From Megamonas sp. UBA1796 (GTDB lineage Bacteria; Bacillota; Negativicutes; Selenomonadales; Selenomonadaceae), in NCBI GenBank assembly GCA_002319795.1, contig DCFU01000051.1, forward strand, positions 1-60,591: a DNA stretch of 60,591 nt, given 5' to 3'. The notes below the pieces were generated by a model. The model made no database searches. It had not been told where the DNA came from and saw nothing but the letters and a program-made list of their open reading frames with translations. The translations under genes and the position numbers were made by a program. Shown here one piece after another: positions 33,053 through 40,236 of this stretch; within the stretch, counting starts at the first letter, position 1, and each line of letters starts with the position of its first letter.

Positions 33053-34008
33053 AAAAAAATAACGCCGTCAGCTGGCTGATGAACTATGGCATTATTCTGA
33101 TTTTGGTTATGCTGGTGATTGGCTTCTCATTCGCAACCGCGAATTTTATGAAGTTTTCTACGATTTTTACAATTTTAAAACAGGTTTCTATTATCGGCAT
33201 AATTTCTGTCGGCATGACCTATGTTATGCTGACCAGCGGCATTGATTTGTCGGTTGGTTCTATAGCAGGGGTATCGGCAGTCACGGCGGCAATCTTGATG
33301 CTGCATGGCGTGCCTATTTTGCCAACCTGTATTATTGTGCTGCTGATTGCCTCGATTTATGGCATGATCAGCGGTTTCTTTATTACGTATTTCAACATTC
33401 CGGCCCTTATTGTCACTTTGGGGGTTATGACTTCCTTACGGGGTCTGGCGTTCATTGTAACGAATGGAATGCCTGTCTTTGGGTTTAATGACAGCTTTGG
33501 CAATTTTGCTAATAGCACGCTGGGCCTAATTCCATATCCGGTACTGTTGGCAGCTATTGTTTTTATTGCAGCTTATGTCAGCTTGGAAAAAACGGCATTG
33601 GGACGCTATTTCTATGGTGTTGGCGGCAATGAAGAAGCATCGCGTCTTTCTGGTGTAAATGTTGTGCGTATCAAATATTTTGCGTATGCAATCAGTGGTT
33701 TCCTCTCTGGTTTGGCAGGGCTGGTATTGCTTTCCCGTACAAACAGTGGACAGCCGGCGGCAGGCATGGGTTATGAGATGGATGCCATAACGGCTGTCGT
33801 GCTGGCAGGTGTAAATATTATGGGCGGAGAAGGCCGCGTTGGTATGGTTGTTATAGGCGTACTCATTATGGGCGTACTTGGCACAGGCATGATCATGTGT
33901 AATATTAACGATTATGTACAACAGTTTGTCAAAGGGCTGGTACTTATCAGCGCCGTAGCCTTCTCGGCGTATTCAAAAAGGGTTCGTGCACGCATGATCA
34001 ATAAATAA
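33049..34008 (+). CDS. Sugar ABC transporter permease (RbsC type)
   Basis: 319 residues, eight to ten membrane segments, a single-gene permease that works as a dimer. The family signature is visible in TSGIDLSVGSIAGVSAV near residue 60 and GGNEEASRLSGVNVVRIKY near 193. VLAGVNIMGGEGRVGMVVIG near 245 is the conserved segment that contacts the ATPase. ATG 33049 overlaps the stop of the ATPase gene. The gene closes the transporter; the isomerase gene follows after 94 bases. Confidence 0.93.
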   Translation: MKKNNAVSWLMNYGIILILVMLVIGFSFATANFMKFSTIFTILKQVSIIGIISVGMTYVMLTSGIDLSVGSIAGVSAVTAAILMLHGVPILPTCIIVLLIASIYGMISGFFITYFNIPALIVTLGVMTSLRGLAFIVTNGMPVFGFNDSFGNFANSTLGLIPYPVLLAAIVFIAAYVSLEKTALGRYFYGVGGNEEASRLSGVNVVRIKYFAYAISGFLSGLAGLVLLSRTNSGQPAAGMGYEMDAITAVVLAGVNIMGGEGRVGMVVIGVLIMGVLGTGMIMCNINDYVQQFVKGLVLISAVAFSAYSKRVRARMINK

Positions 34009-34102
34009 TATGGTATACAAAGCCGCTGGAATCTCATGGTGGAGTTAGAAAAAATAGTCTTTAGGATAAAGGGCAAAAGTTATATTTTAGGAGGGGATTT
34101 TT

Positions 34103-34792
34103 TTGAAAAGGTCAGAACTAAACAGGGTGATAGATTATACGGTGTCTGCCGCCAGAAAGTATCAGTTCCCGCTGCCGCCATTTGCTTATTATACATTGGA
34201 GGATTGGAAAAATTTACAGGAAGACCAGCGCGAAATTGTGGACAATATGCTGGGCTGGGATGTTACAGACTTTGGTATGAATGATTTTATGCATATCGGT
34301 TTGACGATTTTTACCTTCCGCAACGGGAATTTTGAACAAAAAGAAAAATATCCGAAACCTTATTGTGAAAAACTGCTTTTTGTCAATGATGGACAGGTAC
34401 TGCCGTTCCATTTCCATTGGTACAAAATGGAAGACATTATTAATCGGGGCGGCGGTACATTAAAGGTTACATTATACAATTCGGATGATGCAGAGGAATT
34501 TGCTGCGAGTGATGTTGTGGTCCGTATGGATGGACGGCAGGTAACGGTAAAAGCAGGTGGCTCCGTGCTGCTGGAACCGGGCCAAAGCATTACCCTTAGG
34601 CAAGGACAGTATCATAAATGGCAGGGTATACCGGGTACGGGTGATATTATGCTTTTTGAGGTGTCGACGACAAATGATGACCGTGTTGATAATCGGTTTT
34701 ATGATGCAAAATCACGTCTACCGGAAATTGAAGAAGATGCGCTGCCTAAATATTTGCTTTTCAAGGATTATGAAAAATATTTAAAGTGCTGA
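34103..34792 (+). CDS. D-lyxose ketol-isomerase-type sugar isomerase
   Basis: 229 residues of the lyxose isomerase cupin family, whose characterised members interconvert D-lyxose with D-xylulose and also D-mannose with D-fructose. The cupin metal site shows as LPFHFHWYKMEDIINRGGG near residue 100 (HxH, then Glu) with the fourth ligand in QGQYHKWQG near 171. The sequence GMNDFMHIGLTIFTFRNG near 53 is also typical. Start TTG 34103 is set by AGGAGGGG at 34089-34096, six bases upstream. It sits between the transporter and an FGGY kinase, so it is the first catabolic step. Lyxose, mannose and rarer sugars are all possible substrates. Confidence 0.85.
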   Translation: MKRSELNRVIDYTVSAARKYQFPLPPFAYYTLEDWKNLQEDQREIVDNMLGWDVTDFGMNDFMHIGLTIFTFRNGNFEQKEKYPKPYCEKLLFVNDGQVLPFHFHWYKMEDIINRGGGTLKVTLYNSDDAEEFAASDVVVRMDGRQVTVKAGGSVLLEPGQSITLRQGQYHKWQGIPGTGDIMLFEVSTTNDDRVDNRFYDAKSRLPEIEEDALPKYLLFKDYEKYLKC

Positions 34793-34859
34793 CCGAGTTT
34801 CTTATGATTTATAGCCAAAACTTGTTTGTGTAAGGTGCAATACAGAAAGGGGCGGAGCT

Positions 34860-36347
34860 ATGTTTTTGGCAGGCCTTGATATCGGGACATCAAGATGTAA
34901 GCTCACTGTTTACGAAGACACAGGGGCATATTTAGGATATGTACATCGCAGTTATCCTGCAGCAAGCACACAATCGGAGCAAAAAATTGATGCTATAGTA
35001 ATTTGGCAGGCAGTCTATGCGGTATTAAGCGAGGCTGCAGAAAAATTTCCGGGGATTGGCAGTATTGGGGTCACAAGTTTTGGTGAGACTTTTGTGCTGC
35101 TCGGCAAAGAGAACGAACCCTTGTGTCTGGCGATGCTTTATACGAATCCACGTGGTGAAGAGGAATGCTGTGAGCTTATCAGGACTTTGGGGGCACAGCG
35201 AATCAATGAGATCACGGGAGTGAAGCCGCATCACATGTATAGTCTGCCTAAGCTTATGTGGGTTAAACGTCATTGTCCTGAAATTTATGCACGCATATGC
35301 CATGTATGCCTTATTGAGGATTATATCGTATATTTGCTGACGGGCAGGAGGCAGATTGATTATTCCCTGGCAACCCGGACCATGGGGTTTGATATCCACA
35401 ACCTTGCATGGAGCAGTGAAATCTTTGCAGCGGCAGGGATTTCTCCAGAGTTTTTTTCCATACCGGTGCCGACCGGTACAGATGCTGGTGCTTTATTGCC
35501 GGAACTTGCGAGGAAGACAGGTCTGTCAGAAGAAACGCATATTGTTTCTGTTAGCCATGATCAGGTTGCGGCGGCTATTGGCAGCGGTGTGTTTGACGAG
35601 AAGTGCGCGGTTGATGGCGCGGGAACCGTAGAGTGCATCACCCCGGTGTTCTCACAGGCTGATACAGCGGTAATGGCACAGGGAAATTATAATGTAGTGC
35701 CTTATGTTATGCCGGGAACTTATGTATGCTATGCTTTTTCTTATACGGGCGGGGCGCTTATAAAATGGTTTGTAGAGAATCTGGCAGGTTATGCAGCACA
35801 ACAGGCTGCACAGTCAGGTACAAGCATTTATCAGATACTTGAATCTGGTTTTCGGGATCGGCCCACCGGCCTTCTGGTGCTGCCGCATTTTGCCGGAGCG
35901 GCGACGCCGTATATGGATGCGGGATCTAAGGGCGCGATTATCGGTTTGACAATTGCAAATACGCAGCAGGATATTTATCTCGCGCTTATGGAAGGTGTAT
36001 GCTATGAGATGCGTCTGAATATGGAATTTCTCCGAAAGGCCGGCATTGCTATTTGTGCTTTGCGTGCGACCGGAGGCGGAGCAAACAGCCGCGTCTGGCT
36101 TCAGATGAAAGCGGATATCCTCAATGTGCCGGTGACGGCGCTGCGATGTGGTGAAGCTGGGGCTGCAGGCAGCGCTATGCTCGCGGGCATAGCAGCAGGG
36201 GTTTTTAAAGATATCAGGGAAGCTGCCTCGGTGATGGTCACATTACAGGAGACCTATGAACCGCGCGCTGTGGTTCATGAACGTTATGAAGAATGCTACA
36301 GACAATATCAAAAGCTCTATGGAGCGGTTCGCCCGCTTGTTGGCTGA
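34860..36347 (+). CDS. FGGY-family carbohydrate kinase
   Basis: 495 residues with the two actin-like domains of sugar kinases. The ATP/substrate loop is LAGLDIGTSRCKLTVY at the N-terminus. SVSHDQVAAAIGSGVF near residue 230 holds the catalytic Asp. The FGGY_2 signature region is YMDAGSKGAIIGLTIANTQQ near 350, and LRATGGGANSRVWLQMKADI near 402 is the nucleotide-binding block. The family includes xylulokinase, rhamnulokinase, fuculokinase and gluconokinase. Between an isomerase and an aldolase, a ketose kinase is the likely role. Whether it phosphorylates O-5 (xylulokinase) or O-1 (rhamnulokinase-like) cannot be read directly. ATG 34860 follows AAAGGGGCGG. Confidence 0.88.
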   Translation: MFLAGLDIGTSRCKLTVYEDTGAYLGYVHRSYPAASTQSEQKIDAIVIWQAVYAVLSEAAEKFPGIGSIGVTSFGETFVLLGKENEPLCLAMLYTNPRGEEECCELIRTLGAQRINEITGVKPHHMYSLPKLMWVKRHCPEIYARICHVCLIEDYIVYLLTGRRQIDYSLATRTMGFDIHNLAWSSEIFAAAGISPEFFSIPVPTGTDAGALLPELARKTGLSEETHIVSVSHDQVAAAIGSGVFDEKCAVDGAGTVECITPVFSQADTAVMAQGNYNVVPYVMPGTYVCYAFSYTGGALIKWFVENLAGYAAQQAAQSGTSIYQILESGFRDRPTGLLVLPHFAGAATPYMDAGSKGAIIGLTIANTQQDIYLALMEGVCYEMRLNMEFLRKAGIAICALRATGGGANSRVWLQMKADILNVPVTALRCGEAGAAGSAMLAGIAAGVFKDIREAASVMVTLQETYEPRAVVHERYEECYRQYQKLYGAVRPLVG

Positions 36348-36384
36348 TGATAGAAAGCCGGAGGAATAGAGAGGAGCAAGTACT

Positions 36385-37221
36385 ATGTTGATTGGATTAA
36401 ATGAAGCTATGGAGTATGCTGAGAAGCATGACTGTGCCATTGGAGCCTTTAATACCCCAAATCTTGAATGTATTATGGCGGTGGTTGGTACTGCGGAAAA
36501 ATTGGGAGTACCGGTTATTATAAGCCATGCGGAGCTGCATGAGAGTGTAAGCCCGTTGGCGGTTATTGGCCCAGTGATGCTGCTCATGGCAGAACGGGCC
36601 AAGGTGCCCGTTTGTGTCCATCTGGATCATTGCGAACATCTTCCTTATTTACAGAGCGCATTGGATCTGGGATTTACAGGCGTTATGTATGACGGAAGCA
36701 TGCTGCCTTATGAAGAAAATACCGCCAATACGAAAGAAGCAGTAGCGATGGCTGGAAAAGCCCATGCAGATATCGAAGCGGAGATCGGAACTCTGGCGGT
36801 CCGTGAGGATGGAGAGATCACAGGACAGGGCCCGGTATATACAGAGCCATTGCTGGCGCGGCAGTTCGTTGGTGATACGGGTATTGACCTTTTGGCCCCC
36901 AGCTTTGGTACGGCACATGGCATTTATAAAGCGCAACCGCAGCTTGATTTTGAGCGCCTTTCACAAATTCGGGACCTTGTCGATGTTCCACTAGTCATGC
37001 ATGGCGGCAGCGGCTGCAGTGAGGAAGACTATCATAGAGCGATTCGAAGCGGTGTGAGGAAAATAAACTACTACAGCTATATGTCACGGGAAGGAGTATA
37101 TGGGGTGAAGCAGCTGCTCAACCGTCAGGAGGTTACATTTTTCCATGATCTGGCAGCAGCAGCGGTTAGATCTATGGCGGCAGATGCCGAACATGCGATG
37201 CGGATTTTTTCTGTTCACTGA
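36385..37221 (+). CDS. Class II (zinc) ketose-bisphosphate/ketose-1-phosphate aldolase
   Basis: 278 residues of the FbaA/KbaY/GatY family, which splits ketose phosphates to DHAP and an aldehyde. Zinc ligands are in VCVHLDHCEH near residue 80, AEIG near 133, FGTAHGIYK near 175 and MHGGSGCSEEDYHRAI near 206. KINYYSYMSREGV near 231 occupies the phosphate-binding Asn region, although the usual NINTD-type stretch is changed to INYYS. This change suggests a substrate other than fructose-1,6-bisphosphate. It follows the FGGY kinase after 37 bases with AGAGGAG before ATG 36385. It completes the isomerase-kinase-aldolase set. Confidence 0.87.
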   Translation: MLIGLNEAMEYAEKHDCAIGAFNTPNLECIMAVVGTAEKLGVPVIISHAELHESVSPLAVIGPVMLLMAERAKVPVCVHLDHCEHLPYLQSALDLGFTGVMYDGSMLPYEENTANTKEAVAMAGKAHADIEAEIGTLAVREDGEITGQGPVYTEPLLARQFVGDTGIDLLAPSFGTAHGIYKAQPQLDFERLSQIRDLVDVPLVMHGGSGCSEEDYHRAIRSGVRKINYYSYMSREGVYGVKQLLNRQEVTFFHDLAAAAVRSMAADAEHAMRIFSVH

Positions 37222-37237
37222 TTGCTTAAGACTGCCG

Positions 37238-37271
37238 CATATACAACCGTTTTATAAAAGTGTTGTATATG
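37238..37271. repeat. 10-bp inverted repeat before the sensor kinase
   Basis: CATATACAAC (37238-37247) and GTTGTATATG (37262-37271) are exact reverse complements with a 14-base AT-rich spacer. No T tract follows, so an operator is as likely as a terminator. Confidence 0.5.
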
Positions 37272-37352
37272 ACAGAAAGTCACCCTGACTCTTTCGTGTG
37301 TTTGCTATATAAATATGATAAAATAGAGATACGTTTCTGAATATAATCGAAT

Positions 37353-39218
37353 TTGGGTGTGGTAGGCTTGTATCGTTGGAAATACCTGCGGCAAAAACCG
37401 TCAATTTCATTAAAATATATTTTGCTTTATGCGTTTTTGCTGCTCTTTATTTTGCCGGTTATTTTTATTAATGTTGTATCCTACTATAACAATATACACA
37501 TGGTAAAAAATACGATGCAGAAGACCGTGAACCAGAATCTTATGCAGACACAGAAAAATCTGCATGTGATCTTGTCGTCCTATGAATACATGCTGTACCA
37601 GATTTATACGGACCCTAAAATGATAGATCTTGTTGGCCGCATCAATGAGAATGAGGATGCAGGGCAGAACAGCCTTGTGCTGACACAGATGTTGGGAAAC
37701 GCCATTTATGGACAATCCTATGTGCGTGCTATATCGGTTATTACGGATAGCGGGCGGTTCCTGTACTATGACCGGCTTAAGGGTTCCCGTCTGCAGGACA
37801 GTTGGATACAAGATTCTACGATTGCCATGTCGAACATTTACAAGCAGACGATGCAAAGCAAACAATCCTATATTTTTTCTACACAGTCGGGCAAGGATTT
37901 TTCCGGGCAGATATATTACTACTGCCATATTGCACACCCATTTGTTGATTATAAGGATTACAGGCATCCTAAGGGCATTGTTATTTTGAGTATTGATGTC
38001 GATGTTTTGAATAAAAACAGCAATGCGAATATTACCCTCGAGCCAGGAAGCGACAACCAGAGCTTTTGTTTTTTGCTTGATCAAAACAACAATATTATTT
38101 CCTTCCCCAGAAGTGAGTTCATTGGTAAGAATATTTTGAGTACGAATAACGAAGACATCCGTGATGCCTGCCGCGATTTTATTTTGCGCAATGGTATTAT
38201 GCGTGACGGAGACATTGATATCCAGACATTGAACGATGGTGCCAGTGGCTGGAAAGTTGTGCAGGTATCTGATAATGCACCGGTTATGCGCTATATTCAC
38301 GAACAATATCAAATTACAGCGATTACGATTATATGTGTCACAATTTTATTGGGGTTGCTTATTTTTTTCTTAAATAAAAAAATATTCAATTCTCTGAATG
38401 ATCTCATCTGTAATATGAAGCTTTCAAAAAATGATAAATTTGTTTTAAACGATCATCGGACTTTTATTAAAGAAATTGATATGATTTATCAAAATTTTGC
38501 ACAAATGCTGCGGTATATCAATATGTTGATTGTGCGTATTAAACACATTATGCAGCAGCAAAGGAATTCGGAAATCAAATCGCTCGAAGCGCAAATCAAT
38601 CCGCACTTTTTATACAATAGTCTGGATATGATCAACTGGATGGCGATTGATGCGGGGGAATATCAGATTAGCGATGCGGTCCATTCCTTAGCGCAGATTT
38701 TACGTTATTCTATTACAACTATCAACATACCTGTGACAATTGGGGAGGAAACGGCTTGGGTAGAACGCTACTTGCATTTACAGCAAATGCGTCTAAAAGG
38801 GGATTTTTGCTATGAGGTGAAGGTTGCTTCTGCAGTTAGGGAATGCATGATTTATAAGATGATTATGCAGCCATTTATTGAAAATGCGATTCTTCATGGT
38901 TTCCGGGATACAACAGAGGGGCATATGATCTGGATTGGAATCTTCCGTATGGATGAAGGTGTTGGGATATCTATTCGTGATAATGGCCGCGGAATTTCCC
39001 CCGGACCTCTGCAGAAAATCCGGAATATGCTGTCAGGGGGTCAGGGACAGGAAAATGTTGACCGCCATATCGGCTTATATAATGTTTGCACCCGTTTGCA
39101 GCTTTATTACGGCAGTACCGCCCATATTACTGTGCAGAGCAAAACAGGTCAGGGAACTGAATTTTTGCTGCAAATACCGTTCGTGGGGAGAGAGCAGATT
39201 GAAAATTGTGGTGGTTGA
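37353..39218 (+). CDS. YesM-type membrane sensor histidine kinase
   Basis: 621 residues. One membrane segment at about 20-44 and another at about 322-344 enclose a 275-residue extracytoplasmic sensor region, probably a double-Cache fold. A HAMP-like linker precedes the LytS/YesM-type kinase: phosphoacceptor His in AQINPHFLYNSLDMINWM near residue 418, N-box PFIENAILHGF near 512 and G-box IRDNGRGISPG near 545. This family typically senses sugars, often together with a binding protein. The start is uncertain; TTG 37353 has a poor ribosome site. It overlaps the regulator gene by 20 bases. Placed directly after the sugar operon, it probably controls that operon. Confidence 0.88.
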   Translation: MGVVGLYRWKYLRQKPSISLKYILLYAFLLLFILPVIFINVVSYYNNIHMVKNTMQKTVNQNLMQTQKNLHVILSSYEYMLYQIYTDPKMIDLVGRINENEDAGQNSLVLTQMLGNAIYGQSYVRAISVITDSGRFLYYDRLKGSRLQDSWIQDSTIAMSNIYKQTMQSKQSYIFSTQSGKDFSGQIYYYCHIAHPFVDYKDYRHPKGIVILSIDVDVLNKNSNANITLEPGSDNQSFCFLLDQNNNIISFPRSEFIGKNILSTNNEDIRDACRDFILRNGIMRDGDIDIQTLNDGASGWKVVQVSDNAPVMRYIHEQYQITAITIICVTILLGLLIFFLNKKIFNSLNDLICNMKLSKNDKFVLNDHRTFIKEIDMIYQNFAQMLRYINMLIVRIKHIMQQQRNSEIKSLEAQINPHFLYNSLDMINWMAIDAGEYQISDAVHSLAQILRYSITTINIPVTIGEETAWVERYLHLQQMRLKGDFCYEVKVASAVRECMIYKMIMQPFIENAILHGFRDTTEGHMIWIGIFRMDEGVGISIRDNGRGISPGPLQKIRNMLSGGQGQENVDRHIGLYNVCTRLQLYYGSTAHITVQSKTGQGTEFLLQIPFVGREQIENCGG

Positions 39219-39921
39219 GGATGAAATCCGCAGTCGTGAAGGTATTGTCCATTTGTTGAAACGGCTTAATCCGTCCTACTATGTCGTCGGAGAAGCCGGG
39301 AATGGCCGCAGTGGATTAGAGCTTATCAAGAAACAGCAGCCGGATTTGGTTATTACAGATATTAAAATGCCATTGATGGATGGGCTGTCCATGCTGCGAG
39401 CGGTGAGAGAATGTGGTATGTGTACGAAAGCAATTATTTTGAGTGCTTTCGCCGATTTTGCTTATGCGAAGCAAGCTATTTCCTTTGGTGTTTTTGAATA
39501 TTTGTTGAAGCCTGTTTCCGTGGGTGAGCTGATTGAATCCTTGCAAAAAATTGAAGCCATAACCGGCAACACCAAAACAGCAGCAAGGGATTCGTCTATA
39601 AGTCCGCTTATTCGGCGTGTCTGTGATTTTTTGGAGGCTCCGGGTGGGATATTGTTTTCCCTGGCCGAAATATCACAACGGCTTAAAGTAACGCCGGAGT
39701 ACCTGGGCGCTCAATTTTATCGGGAAATGGGCTGCCACTTCAATCTGTATAGTAAAAATAAGCGTATAGCCTATGCCAAGCTGCTATTAAAGAATACCGA
39801 TGAAAAAGTGAATGGGATTTCCGTTTTGTGCGGCTATCAGGATGCAAAATATTTCAGCCAGCTTTTTAAGAAGGAGGTTGGGGTTTTGCCTGTTGAATAT
39901 CGCCGCCGGGACGATCCATGA
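39199..39921 (+). CDS. YesN-type response regulator with AraC DNA-binding domain
   Basis: 240 residues. The receiver domain (1-120) has VVVEDEIRSREG, phosphoacceptor Asp in LVITDIKMPLMDG near residue 54 and Lys in YLLKPVSVGEL near 104. The C-terminal AraC helix-turn-helix pair (150-238) includes FSLAEISQRLKVTPEYLGAQ and the end block YFSQLFKKEVGVLPVEYRRR. It is a partner of the YesM-type kinase and shares translation with it. TTG 39199 behind GGGGAGAG (39185-39192) is the start. The open frame extends upstream inside the kinase gene but carries no receiver sequence. The linker is shorter than in 500-residue YesN proteins. Confidence 0.9.
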   Translation: MKIVVVEDEIRSREGIVHLLKRLNPSYYVVGEAGNGRSGLELIKKQQPDLVITDIKMPLMDGLSMLRAVRECGMCTKAIILSAFADFAYAKQAISFGVFEYLLKPVSVGELIESLQKIEAITGNTKTAARDSSISPLIRRVCDFLEAPGGILFSLAEISQRLKVTPEYLGAQFYREMGCHFNLYSKNKRIAYAKLLLKNTDEKVNGISVLCGYQDAKYFSQLFKKEVGVLPVEYRRRDDP

Positions 39922-39931
39922 GCGATTTTGT

Positions 39932-39960
39932 TTGCATTTCCGTACAGGATATGCTAATAT
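39932..39960 (+). promoter_or_regulatory. Promoter of the T-box/valS transcript
   Basis: TTGCAT (39932-39937), 17 bases, TAATAT (39955-39960). The T-box leader begins about 20 bases later. Confidence 0.65.
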
Positions 39961-39974
39961 ATTGCACATATAGC

Positions 39975-40200
39975 TACATTGATAAAGGCGATGAGGAAGA
40001 AGAGTACGCGAATGGCGGCTGGATCAGAGAGGGAGCTTGCAGGCTGAGAGGTTTCCACTGTGCGCAGGGCGGAAGGTAGCTTCGGAGCTTCCAGATTGAA
40101 ATAAGTAGGTTTGGGCGCAGCGGCAGCGTTAAGCTTTAAGTCGTGCCTTGGCACGAAAATTTAGGTGGTACCACGGAAGAGAACTCTTTCGTCCTTTTGG
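39975..40200 (+). promoter_or_regulatory. T-box riboswitch of valS
   Basis: A tRNA-sensing leader that lets valS be transcribed when tRNA-Val is uncharged. In order it shows AGTAC (specifier-loop 5' side), AGAGAGGGAG (GA-rich Stem I motif), GGCTGAGAGG, a Stem I 3' side with GGAAGGTAGC, and the AAGTAGG segment. It ends with the T-box AGGTGGTACCACGG (40163-40176). A GTA at 40076-40078 is the likely valine specifier. ACGGAAGAG pairs with CTCTTTCGT and then CCTTTT to make the terminator, which competes with the antiterminator containing the T-box. Confidence 0.9.
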
Positions 40201-40236
40201 GGATGGAGGAGTTTTTATATTTTAGGAGGAATTTTG

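Noticed and set aside
38935..39198. N-terminal extension of the YesN-like regulator
   Set aside because: The extension lies inside the kinase gene and contains no receiver sequence; TTG 39199 with GGGGAGAG gives the normal N-terminus.
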